A DNA stretch of 19,550 nt from JAVBKP01 sp031553975 (GCA_031553975.1 JAVBKP010000064.1:1-19550), one strand, 5' to 3'. Shown: positions 1 through 6,571, counted from the first letter of the stretch. Numbers and translations are program-made. Notes: generated by a model not told the origin, from the sequence alone.

Positions 1-803
1 GTATCTGTGTCTACAAATTTTTCACAAGTAGCTAATCTGCTTTTTTCTGATAGTTCAGCATCGTGTTCCCAATATGGGCTTACATTCATCTGGGTGAATT
101 GGAAGTAACTTTGTATGACATCAGAGGAAATGAGCAAGGAATCACCTTGAGATTCCACCAGAATTGCACATTGTCCTGGTTGATGACCGGGTTGTGGATA
201 TAGGCTGATGACACCATCCAGCGTGAAACTATCATCAATGAAGTCAACCTTGCCTTCCTCAACAAGAGGCAAAAGTTGAGTCCTGAAAGGCCACAAATGA
301 TCATACTCTGGGGTACCTCTTCTTTTGGAGGGATCGTCCTGCAGCTCTTTCAAGAAGTCATAAGATTCTTTGTGGAACAGGTATCTTGCATTGGGGAATA
401 CGGCCTCAAGTGTACCAAATCTTCCCATTTTGCAATTTCTTGCGACATGGTCGTAATGAAGATGAGTGAACAAAACGATATCAATATCTTCAGGTTTGCA
501 ACCCGCAGCCTCTAAATTTGCCATGTAAGCGCTAGGGAGATTGCCAACGGTATCAACCAAAATATTCTTTCCGTTTTCTTTGATTAAAAAAGACTGAATT
601 GTTGTAACGGACACGAAATTTTCATCTGCGTAAGCGGGAATCATCCACTTTAGTCTTTCAAGAGCTTCGGGACTGCTGTCTGTTCCTCGCAAAGTTTTAC
701 CCATAATCTTCACAGGAGACGGAGCCAATAGCTCGCTAATGGCTTCAACTGTTACATCACCAATCTTCCACATATTGGCTTTATTGCACGCATATTTTTT
801 CAT
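1..803 (-). CDS. MBL-fold metallo-hydrolase (3' end beyond window)
   Basis: Open from an ATG at 803 to the window edge: 267 codons seen, no stop. It is a metallo-beta-lactamase-fold hydrolase, probably cytoplasmic since no signal peptide is visible. The zinc signature THLHYDH gives ligands H114, H116, D118 and H119; H207 in a PGHQPG loop and D228 in LLISSD complete the usual two-metal set, with the last His expected beyond the edge. The overall layout resembles the lactonase/AttM-like branch, but the substrate cannot be read from the sequence. The start is well supported by a GAGGGGG ribosome binding site about 7 bases upstream. It is the most downstream visible gene of the leftward operon beginning at 4182, 41 bases after the 29-codon ORF at 845-934. 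Confidence 0.88.
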   Translation of the reverse strand, partial: MKKYACNKANMWKIGDVTVEAISELLAPSPVKIMGKTLRGTDSSPEALERLKWMIPAYADENFVSVTTIQSFLIKENGKNILVDTVGNLPSAYMANLEAAGCKPEDIDIVLFTHLHYDHVARNCKMGRFGTLEAVFPNARYLFHKESYDFLKELQDDPSKRRGTPEYDHLWPFRTQLLPLVEEGKVDFIDDSFTLDGVISLYPQPGHQPGQCAILVESQGDSLLISSDVIQSYFQFTQMNVSPYWEHDAELSEKSRLATCEKFVDTD

Positions 804-844
804 TAATATACCCCCTCAATAATTTGGTTAGTAATTTACTCATA

Positions 845-934
845 TCAAAACCGACGCAGTTTAATCAAATAACTTACATTGTAAAAAGGACTAAGCTGCA
901 TTTTGTCGTTAAAAAATTTACTACTTTCGTTCAT
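845..934 (-). CDS. 29-aa micro-ORF with strong RBS, unknown
   Basis: A short frame beginning MNESSKFFND and ending YLIKLRRF, between the DUF2156 gene and the MBL gene. It starts 17 bases after the DUF2156 stop, and a TTGGAGG sequence stands 7 bases before the ATG, as good as the sites of its large neighbours. The peptide has an acidic/polar start, an aromatic middle and a basic end (KLRR); there is no signal peptide or cysteine. It may be a real small protein, a translated spacer that helps couple expression of the MBL gene, or the remnant of a longer deleted gene. I recognise no family. Only the ribosome binding site and operon position support it. Confidence 0.45.
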   Translation of the reverse strand: MNESSKFFNDKMQLSPFYNVSYLIKLRRF

Positions 935-951
935 ATTGAAACCTCCAATTT

Positions 952-1851
952 TCAAACATATTCCACAGTGTACTTTTTGATTAGTGTAGTGGGGTTATAA
1001 GATTGTTTAGCCTGCTTCAGACCATCAATCCCCAAATCCTGTTCTCTGTTGATATACAACGCATTCTGCCACTCTTGTTCGCAAAATTGTTGGTTCACCA
1101 TTGCATAAAGACCGGGGATTTCTCGGCTTGCTTTTTCTAAATGGATGACTGCCGTATTGGCATTCAACATTTCACCAACGCTCAACGCTTGAAATACCCC
1201 GTCAACCTGTAGGAGAGCACCTTTACAGCCCAACGCCCTAAAATTGTCCAACAGTTGAAAATTTGCATCTTTTTCCGCAAATATGCTCAATTCATTGTTT
1301 TTTCCTGCATACCAGCGTTCTAAAAGCATTTTTCCATCAATCATCAATTCTTCTGTCAATGGGATGTACTTATAGGAGTGTCCTTGTTGAAAGCGGCTGA
1401 TATGATTTCGCTTATCGTGGTATTTCTTGCCTTTTAGAGAAATCAAATCCTTGGTCAGATATAAATAATCGTAGTTGTCTCTATCATCTGTTATTGTCAC
1501 GTTCTCTGGGTTTAGTGCTTCGAGTATACCGATTTGCGTTTCTGACACTTTAGCAAGTCGTAGATTGCAATTACGACTGAGAAAAAAATTCTCAAGTGCA
1601 TCAATTGTTTCGGAGAGTTGTTCATTGGTAAACTGACCTATTGGAAAAAAAGCAAATGGTTTCACAATAGATGAGCCTATTGCGATGATACACAACAGTT
1701 CATTATAAACAGCAAAGCGGAAGTTATAGTGGTTGCGCCACATAAACAGATTGGTAAAAGTCAACTCTGAAACCTGCATCTCATTCAAAGACAAAAATCG
1801 TGTGAAAATAAGACGCTCTTCTAATGTAATGCTATGAAAGTTTGGAATCAC
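952..1851 (-). CDS. DUF2156 / phosphatidylglycerol lysyltransferase C-terminal-like protein
   Basis: About 299 residues resembling the DUF2156 family, two GNAT-like folds as in the C-terminal half of MprF-type aminoacyl-phosphatidylglycerol synthases, but without the membrane flippase half. Supporting stretches are the N-terminal FHSITLEERLIFTRFL, FTNLFMWRNHYNF, the KGKKYHDKRNHISRF segment typical of the family, and a C-terminal REQDLGIDGLKQAKQSYNP. Standalone members are common in Clostridia and poorly characterised; transfer of an amino acid to a lipid or other acceptor is inference. I place the start at a GTG at 1851, eight bases after the DinB stop, because the family homology begins there. 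The longer ATG at 1935 would overlap dinB by 77 bases and has no ribosome binding site. The GTG site itself is weak, so translational coupling to dinB is likely. Confidence 0.8.
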   Translation of the reverse strand: MIPNFHSITLEERLIFTRFLSLNEMQVSELTFTNLFMWRNHYNFRFAVYNELLCIIAIGSSIVKPFAFFPIGQFTNEQLSETIDALENFFLSRNCNLRLAKVSETQIGILEALNPENVTITDDRDNYDYLYLTKDLISLKGKKYHDKRNHISRFQQGHSYKYIPLTEELMIDGKMLLERWYAGKNNELSIFAEKDANFQLLDNFRALGCKGALLQVDGVFQALSVGEMLNANTAVIHLEKASREIPGLYAMVNQQFCEQEWQNALYINREQDLGIDGLKQAKQSYNPTTLIKKYTVEYV

Positions 1852-1858
1852 GACGTTC

Positions 1859-2359
1859 TCAGTGATATTGAGAATAAGCAAATAACTGGCGCTGAATGTG
1901 CTTAATATGCTCCTCGACATGTTCGCCATACACATGGTTGATTAAAAATGATAACGGCAGTTTGTGTCCTGGAGCTGGTTCAATCATGGTGGAGAATTGC
2001 TCGTCGGTAAGCAAACTCAATTCATTGCGCATGTTATCAGCCGATTTTTTCAAAGCAGTATAGAGTTCAGACCACTCTCTTGTCTTGGCATTTGTAACCG
2101 CTTGTTGGCGTGCATCCAATTCCGCAGGGGTCCTTTCCACAACACCAGTTGGGTCGGCTAGCAGCGCTTTAAGCTTAGGAGGCCAGAAGTAGTTTACTTC
2201 TTCAACATGGGCAACGATTTCACGAACTGACCAATAGTCATCTCCGAGAGGGAGAACCAGCTTCCATTCAATCTGGTCTTGTGTTAGCCCATCAAGAATT
2301 TTATACAATTCAAGCATTTGTTCTTCGAACTTGGAAATTGCGACTTCTATTTTATTCAT
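1859..2359 (-). CDS. DinB family protein (putative metal-dependent four-helix enzyme)
   Basis: A 166-residue protein of the DinB/YfiT-like four-helix-bundle family. The expected metal-binding histidines are present: H51 in REIVAHVEEVNYFWP, and H147 and H151 in GEHVEEHIKHI near the C-terminus. Family members include thiol S-transferases (bacillithiol or mycothiol) and many proteins of unknown role; the substrate cannot be told here. The ATG at 2359 follows an AAGGAGGAG ribosome binding site. It lies 15 bases after the small dehydratase subunit gene and eight bases before the likely start of the DUF2156 gene, so it is part of the leftward operon. No membrane segment or signal peptide is seen. 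Confidence 0.85.
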   Translation of the reverse strand: MNKIEVAISKFEEQMLELYKILDGLTQDQIEWKLVLPLGDDYWSVREIVAHVEEVNYFWPPKLKALLADPTGVVERTPAELDARQQAVTNAKTREWSELYTALKKSADNMRNELSLLTDEQFSTMIEPAPGHKLPLSFLINHVYGEHVEEHIKHIQRQLFAYSQYH

Positions 2360-2374
2360 GTATGACTCCTCCTT

Positions 2375-2893
2375 CTATGCTTGTGCCCTTTTTGCCATAA
2401 TTTTGCCCATCATATGTCGCATATATCCGCCAGCCATCATAACCTCGACAATATAGGGCGGCATGGGTTTTCCTGTTAATGTGGTATTCTGTGTTAGGTT
2501 CTTAACGGTTGCCGTGACAATGTCAACTTCAAGTTCGTCACCCATATTGACATGTTTTAAGATGTCTGGAACTTCCACCAATAGCGTATTTCCGTTAAAT
2601 GCTGACTGTACAAGCTGGGTCGAGAAACTCTCTGCTATAATACAACGGATGCCGATGGTATTCATCGCAGTATACAACGATTGATGTACTTTGCCATAGC
2701 CAAAATTGCGCCCACAAACCAAGATGTCACCTTTTTGAGCCTGCTTAGCGATTTCTGGGTCGACTCCCGACATAAACTTAGTGACAATCTGCTCTGGCGG
2801 CAGAGCATCCATGCCTAAGTACCAGCCCATAGCAGTGTCGGCGTTCATATGATTACCTTGGATACAGATAGCTTTTCCTTTTTGCAATTCCAT
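2375..2893 (-). CDS. Aconitase-family hydro-lyase, small (swivel) subunit, divergent LeuD-like
   Basis: A 172-residue homologue of the small subunit of 3-isopropylmalate dehydratase/homoaconitase, the swivelling domain that closes over the large subunit's iron-sulfur site. The fold is recognisable from GDILVCGRNFGYG (residues 55-67), the GIRCIIAESFSTQLVQSAFNG stretch and a C-terminal DELEVDIVTATVKNL. The family's hallmark substrate loop GxGSSREhA is absent: the region reads GYGKVHQS at 65-72, so the conserved Ser and Arg used as base and carboxylate clamp are gone. The N-terminal TDxI motif is also changed (NADTAMGWYLG). The start at 2893 has a GGGAGGAG site; a longer in-frame reading to 3085 would run inside the large-subunit gene and is not used. 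It is 17 bases downstream of its partner. Substrate unknown. Confidence 0.87.
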   Translation of the reverse strand: MELQKGKAICIQGNHMNADTAMGWYLGMDALPPEQIVTKFMSGVDPEIAKQAQKGDILVCGRNFGYGKVHQSLYTAMNTIGIRCIIAESFSTQLVQSAFNGNTLLVEVPDILKHVNMGDELEVDIVTATVKNLTQNTTLTGKPMPPYIVEVMMAGGYMRHMMGKIMAKRAQA

Positions 2894-2910
2894 AATTGTT
2901 CTCCTCCCTC

Positions 2911-4182
2911 TTAAACAACCGACGACGGGTCGGTGATACAACCAGCAATCGCTGTAGCGGCAATTGTAGCCGCACTTGCTAGATAGATGTCGGCCTCTGC
3001 GCTTCCTGAACGACCGGGTACGTTCAGTGTCTGTTGAGAGATACCCACCTCTCCCGCTGCCAATGGCCCTTGAACCCCAAGACACACATCGCAGGTAGGC
3101 GAAAGTATTTTTGCACCGGCTTCAGCCAGTGTCGCTAGTAATCCTTCTTTTGATGCCTGAATATAGACGCGCTGTGTGACTGGTGAAATGAGAAAACGTA
3201 CACCTGCATGTACTTTTTTGCCATTAACAATTTGTGCTGCAATGCGCAAATCATCAAGTGTTCCACCGACACAGGTACCAATGATGCACTGGTCAACTTT
3301 TACATCTTTAAGCTCAACTGCGGGTTTTGAGGTGAAAACCTCTGGTGGAACAGTGACCATTGGAACAAACGTTGAAGCATCAAATGTAAACACCTTTGCA
3401 TAAATAGCATCAGCGTCGCTCACGAGGGTTTCGACTTCTCGGTTAAAGTTATCTTTGAACCATGACTTTGTTACATCATCTGACTGGAGAATTGCTCCGT
3501 CAGCTCCTGCGAAACCCGCATTACCACACAGAATCATACGCTGTTCAACAGGCAGAGTATCAATTGTGCTGCCACAGAACTCTAAAATCATGCCGTGTGC
3601 ACAATCGGGACCAATCTCATTGAGCACTGTGAGCCAAATGTCGCGCCCTGTAACATATGGTGGCAGCTTGCCGTTTACTTCAATCTTAATGGTTTCAGGA
3701 ACTCTAATGGACAGTTCGCCTGTTGCGAAGGCCTCCAACATGCTACTTCCAAATCGGCCTCCATTTGTGTAGTACGCTCCGATGCCTCCGGAGTTGGCTG
3801 CCTGTGGGTCGATATGTACAAAGAGTGTTGTAGGTGAAATATCACCCTTTTCTACATTCACCACATGCCCAATACCTTCATTATCATAAACTTTACTTAT
3901 GCCAAGCTGTTTGGCCGTCTCACGAACAGCCTTGAATAACTCAACATCGTCTATGGATTTAGGTGGCGTATTGTGGTCGCCGTTGATAATCATACTTTCG
4001 GGATTAGCGATACCTAGCCCCATCATTTTAAGCGCGCCACTCATAGATTGTGGAAAATTCATCCCCGTGAAAGAATAGCCTATTGGCCCAACAAAGTCTT
4101 TTATGACAATGTATTCGCCGGGGGTCACTGTATCCTTGCCTGCATATTTTGCCAGTATTTTTTCTGACATTGTTTGACCCAT
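2911..4182 (-). CDS. Aconitase-family hydro-lyase, large subunit, divergent LeuC-like
   Basis: A 423-residue iron-sulfur dehydratase subunit of the LeuC/homoaconitase type, close to the usual length. The presumed [4Fe-4S] ligands are C304 (IGTCVGG), C364 and C367 (SPTCDVCLG). D69-H70 (GDHNTPPK) and H106 (EGIGHVV) match conserved positions. Several normally invariant motifs are altered: GDSHT reads IDPQA at 124-128, IGSCTN reads IGTCVG, and NRNFxGRxG reads TLNVPGRSG at 385-393. An active enzyme would presumably dehydrate or isomerise a hydroxy di- or tricarboxylate, but not an ordinary leucine-pathway or citrate substrate; 2,3-dimethylmalate dehydratase-like or wholly different roles are possible. 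The start at 4182 follows AAGGAGG by 8 bases. It is the first gene of the leftward operon and has no leuA or leuB nearby. Confidence 0.88.
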   Translation of the reverse strand: MGQTMSEKILAKYAGKDTVTPGEYIVIKDFVGPIGYSFTGMNFPQSMSGALKMMGLGIANPESMIINGDHNTPPKSIDDVELFKAVRETAKQLGISKVYDNEGIGHVVNVEKGDISPTTLFVHIDPQAANSGGIGAYYTNGGRFGSSMLEAFATGELSIRVPETIKIEVNGKLPPYVTGRDIWLTVLNEIGPDCAHGMILEFCGSTIDTLPVEQRMILCGNAGFAGADGAILQSDDVTKSWFKDNFNREVETLVSDADAIYAKVFTFDASTFVPMVTVPPEVFTSKPAVELKDVKVDQCIIGTCVGGTLDDLRIAAQIVNGKKVHAGVRFLISPVTQRVYIQASKEGLLATLAEAGAKILSPTCDVCLGVQGPLAAGEVGISQQTLNVPGRSGSAEADIYLASAATIAATAIAGCITDPSSVV

Positions 4183-4205
4183 GTTTGTATCCTCCTTATA
4201 TAAAT

Positions 4206-4218
4206 AGTGTACTACACT
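4206..4218. promoter_or_regulatory. Perfect 6-1-6 palindrome in leader of the dehydratase operon
   Basis: AGTGTA-C-TACACT, a perfect 13-base inverted repeat, lies 24 bases before the large-subunit ATG, just upstream of its ribosome binding site and a few bases downstream of the start point I predict near 4222. It could be an operator, or a small hairpin in the 5' leader. The binding protein is unknown. Confidence 0.4.
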
Positions 4219-4257
4219 TTCATATTTATATAATATACGAGACACAATACATTTAAT

Positions 4258-4275
4258 ATAGTCTTAATGCACTAT
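4258..4275. promoter_or_regulatory. Candidate regulator site ATAGT-N8-ACTAT, copy 1
   Basis: An inverted repeat ATAGT...ACTAT with an 8-base spacer. It shares the nine-base start ATAGTCTTA with the copy at 4353-4370. The likely -10 of the leftward operon (TATTAT on the minus strand at 4235-4230) has no good -35, and this site would be centred about 44 bases upstream of the resulting start point, the usual position for an activator contacting RNA polymerase. Binding by the adjacent LuxR-type protein is inference. Confidence 0.45.
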
Positions 4276-4352
4276 GTTATTACAATATAGAAATCGCAAA
4301 ACAACTCAAAAAGCAAAATAAATAGTATTATAGTATTATTTTCTAACCAAAA

Positions 4353-4370
4353 ATAGTCTTATATAACTAT
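4353..4370. promoter_or_regulatory. Candidate regulator site ATAGT-N8-ACTAT, copy 2
   Basis: Second copy of the same inverted repeat, 95 bases (about nine helical turns) from copy 1. Its last base is the first base of the -35 hexamer of the LuxR-type gene, so occupancy should interfere with that promoter and could give negative autoregulation. Confidence 0.45.
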
Positions 4371-4398
4371 TGCATCAAGTTTCTAACTACTGTATAAT
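4370..4398 (+). promoter_or_regulatory. Sigma-A promoter of the LuxR-type regulator
   Basis: TTGCAT at 4370-4375 and a perfect TATAAT at 4393-4398, separated by 17 bases. The start point would be near 4405, giving a leader of about 55 bases before the ATG at 4460. Confidence 0.7.
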
Positions 4399-4459
4399 TT
4401 GTATAAAATCACTTGGTCGCATTACAATTACTTATGGAATATGTCTAGGAGGTCAGAAT

Positions 4460-5584
4460 ATGCTCGATATTGTAGATTATCAACGAATCAATCATTTTAA
4501 GGACCGTATTCATAAGCACCTCTTTTTTGACAATGAAGCAAAATCTTTTCGTGAACGGGTAGCCATTTCTTTGGGTGAGCTATTTGGATACAAGCATGTG
4601 ATTTACGGATACATTGATACTCCCAAAAACAGAGAAATCACTTTTGATGTTGTAATACACAATCTTGACATGGAGTTTGTTCAGAAGTTTTTAACATCTG
4701 GATTTGTGCAGGAAAAGTCATTTCATGACAAAAGTGACATTGCTATTTTTAGTGAAACACCAAACTATCAAAGAAGAACTGTATACAAGGAATTGTTATC
4801 CCCTCACAAACTATCTGACTTTATGCTGTTCTATTTAACGGCTCAAAACGCTTACACAGGCTATATAATTGTGTTCAAAGATGTGGGGCAAAAAACATTC
4901 GTAAAAAAAGATTGGGAAATTGCAGATACGATTCGTGGATTTATTGGCGTTGAGTATTATAACTATTTTTCATTCTTATCGCTCAAATCCAACAATGACC
5001 TGCTAATTACGCAGACGAATTATTATCCTATCGGTATCGTAATCATGAAAAATTTCCATGACGCAACCTATGCCAATGAAACAGCTAGGGACTATATGGC
5101 TGACTTGGAGTTGAGTAGTCTTAAATTTTTTAGCATGTTTTTTACAAACCATATACTACCCTATATTAAATATGAATTACGTAGCATTGGAAAAAAACAC
5201 TTAATAAGATATAAGAACTTCATTTTTAGTGTCGTGAGTATGAACCCATTTTCAGAAAGCTTTTTTGACGGATTGGAGAAGCAACAATCCGTTCCCGGTC
5301 TTGGAAACCTTTTCAAATCCGCGCAAGACACAATAAGCTATATTTACATTTTGAAAGACGAGTTAAGCTCATTCAGCAAAAACAAGGACTTTTTTACCGA
5401 TTATGCTTTTACCAACAAAGAGGAAAAGATTGTTGAACTTATTCTACTAGGCAAAAACAACAAACAGATTGCCGAAGAGCTTGATGTCAGTGTCAACACA
5501 GTTCGAGTTCATATGCAGAACATCTATAAGAAAACAGGCGTTAGCAATAGAACCGAGTTCTTGTTCAAGCTAAACAGCATGTGA
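4460..5584 (+). CDS. LuxR-type HTH transcriptional regulator
   Basis: A 374-residue regulator with a C-terminal GerE/LuxR helix-turn-helix at about 317-374 (FTNKEEKIVELILLGK, then NNKQIAEELDVSVNTVRVHM; the conserved Glu, IAxxLxVSxxTVRxH core and KTGVSNR tail are all present). The first 300 residues show no receiver domain (no phosphorylatable Asp context), ATPase or autoinducer-binding motif that I recognise; they may form a GAF-like or otherwise novel sensor. The start at 4460 has AGGAGG seven bases upstream; a 30-codon upstream extension lacks such a site and overlaps the promoter. It is divergent from the dehydratase operon and is its probable regulator. A terminator follows at 5679. Confidence 0.88.
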   Translation: MLDIVDYQRINHFKDRIHKHLFFDNEAKSFRERVAISLGELFGYKHVIYGYIDTPKNREITFDVVIHNLDMEFVQKFLTSGFVQEKSFHDKSDIAIFSETPNYQRRTVYKELLSPHKLSDFMLFYLTAQNAYTGYIIVFKDVGQKTFVKKDWEIADTIRGFIGVEYYNYFSFLSLKSNNDLLITQTNYYPIGIVIMKNFHDATYANETARDYMADLELSSLKFFSMFFTNHILPYIKYELRSIGKKHLIRYKNFIFSVVSMNPFSESFFDGLEKQQSVPGLGNLFKSAQDTISYIYILKDELSSFSKNKDFFTDYAFTNKEEKIVELILLGKNNKQIAEELDVSVNTVRVHMQNIYKKTGVSNRTEFLFKLNSM

Positions 5585-5678
5585 ATATTCGTTTCTAATA
5601 ATAAGCATTAAGCAACTTTGATACACGATTGACACTACACCACGATTATCATGATTTTCTAACTGATAATAAAGCGCC

Positions 5679-5714
5679 ACAAGACAGGGTAAATCACGCT
5701 CTGTCTTGTTTTTT
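5679..5714 (+). terminator. Rho-independent terminator after the LuxR-type gene
   Basis: Nine-base stem ACAAGACAG / CTGTCTTGT (5679-5687 with 5701-5709), a 13-base loop that can close by up to two more pairs, then five T residues. It ends transcription from the regulator gene about 95-130 bases after its stop. Confidence 0.8.
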
Positions 5715-5796
5715 GTAAAAAAGAAAAAACCTCCTTGACAAACTGCATCAGAGGGTACAGGCTATAGAGCACGTACTAGATTTTCAAAATTCAAAA

Positions 5797-5854
5797 ACAC
5801 AACGGGGACGGTTCTAGCGTGTCAATATTGCACGCGAGAACCGTCCCTCTGTGT
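5797..5854. repeat. Dispersed-type inverted repeat, GGGACGGTTCT / AGAACCGTCCC
   Basis: A nearly perfect hairpin: GGGACGGTTCT (5805-5815) pairs with AGAACCGTCCC (5837-5847), extended inwards by GCGTG/CACGC across one mismatch and outwards by ACAC/GTGT. The loop is TCAATATTG. Repeats with this GGGACGGTTCT core are, from memory, scattered through many clostridial and related genomes and resemble REP-like or MITE-like elements. Only one copy is in this window, no transposase is nearby, and no clear target-site duplication is visible. There is no T-run, so it is not a typical terminator. Confidence 0.65.
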
Positions 5855-5898
5855 CAATAGCCATAGTCTACCCATTTGTTCTAAATAACCAAAAGCCC

Positions 5899-5915
5899 TC
5901 ATATATTGTATATGA
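5899..5915. promoter_or_regulatory. Perfect 7-3-7 palindrome upstream of sod
   Basis: TCATATA-TTG-TATATGA lies 27 bases before the sod start codon, in a region where a promoter is expected but no strong -35/-10 pair is visible. It does not match the PerR, Fur or Rex consensus that I know. A repressor or stress-regulator site is plausible. Confidence 0.35.
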
Positions 5916-5941
5916 AGTACGCAGTATAGGGGGATTTTTTT

Positions 5942-6571
5942 ATGTATAACACATATCCATTTCAGCTAATGCCGTTGCCGTACAAATTCGACGCATTAGA
6001 GCCTGAAATAGACGCCAAAACAGTAGAGATACACCACGACAAGCACCTAAGAACGTATGTTGATAACTTGAATCAAATATTGAAAGAGTATCCAGAGTAT
6101 CAGCATTGGACCTTGGAGCAGTTGGTGGTTTATACGGATAGGCTACCTGAAAAAATACAAACAGGTGTGAAAAACAATGCCGGGGGCGTTTATAATCACA
6201 ATTTTTACTTTTTGTTAATGGATCCTAGTGGAAGCAACATACCTATGGGTAGTCTTAAACTTGCCATTGAACGTCAGTTTGAATCATACCATCAGTTTTA
6301 CAAAGAATTCACAGAAAAGGCAAAAAAAGTGTTTGGATCAGGGTATGCATGGCTTGTGGTAGAACCGTCCGGGAAATTAGCCATAGTGAAAACCGAAAAT
6401 CAAGACACTGTTCTAGCAGAAAGAATGTGCCCAATTATTGGTATTGATGTTTGGGAGCATGCCTATTATTTAAAGAACCAGAATAAGCGCGCTGACTACA
6501 TGGAAAAATGGATGAAACTGATCAATTGGGACTTTGCGGAAAAGCAATACGAAAAATGCGTTAAATTTTAA
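5942..6571 (+). CDS. Superoxide dismutase [Mn/Fe], probably Mn type
   Basis: A 209-residue member of the Fe/Mn superoxide dismutase family, which converts superoxide to oxygen and peroxide. The four metal ligands are visible: H31 (VEIHHDKH), H86 (VYNHNFYF), and D169 and H173 (GIDVWEHAYY). The outer-sphere glutamine is at Q154 in TENQD, with glycine at 82 in NNAGGVYNH, the pattern of Mn enzymes rather than Fe enzymes. No signal peptide is seen, so it is cytoplasmic. The protein is slightly longer than the E. coli enzymes through the region 45-75. The ATG follows GGGGGA. It is monocistronic, facing a convergent exporter gene. It would serve an anaerobe for oxygen tolerance. Confidence 0.93.
   Translation: MYNTYPFQLMPLPYKFDALEPEIDAKTVEIHHDKHLRTYVDNLNQILKEYPEYQHWTLEQLVVYTDRLPEKIQTGVKNNAGGVYNHNFYFLLMDPSGSNIPMGSLKLAIERQFESYHQFYKEFTEKAKKVFGSGYAWLVVEPSGKLAIVKTENQDTVLAERMCPIIGIDVWEHAYYLKNQNKRADYMEKWMKLINWDFAEKQYEKCVKF

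Larger units (their letters stand above)
5585..5941. other. 357-base intergenic region with terminator, repeat and sod operator
   Basis: No coding frame is convincing here. In order it holds the terminator at 5679-5714, a stretch with a TTGACA at 5735 but no matching -10, the large inverted repeat at 5797-5854, and the palindrome at 5899-5915 ahead of the sod ribosome binding site (GGGGGA). Confidence 0.6.

Noticed and set aside
2375..3085. Longer reading of the small dehydratase subunit starting at 3085
   Set aside because: The first 64 codons overlap the large subunit gene in another frame and do not resemble the family; an ATG at 2893 with a strong ribosome binding site fits the LeuD N-terminus.
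3176..3837. Plus-strand open frames opposite the large dehydratase subunit
   Set aside because: They lie wholly within a convincing coding sequence on the other strand, lack ribosome binding sites and resemble no family.
2911..4245. 21-residue N-terminal extension of the large subunit to 4245
   Set aside because: It reads through the leader, the 6-1-6 palindrome and the AAGGAGG site; the ATG at 4182 is correctly spaced from that site.
4370..4459. 30-codon extension of the LuxR-type regulator
   Set aside because: It overlaps the promoter hexamers and has no ribosome binding site, while AGGAGG precedes the ATG at 4460.
5735..5769. TTGACA as a promoter within the 5585-5941 region
   Set aside because: No -10 hexamer occurs 16-19 bases downstream; the nearest TATAGA is 23 bases away and no gene follows at a suitable distance.
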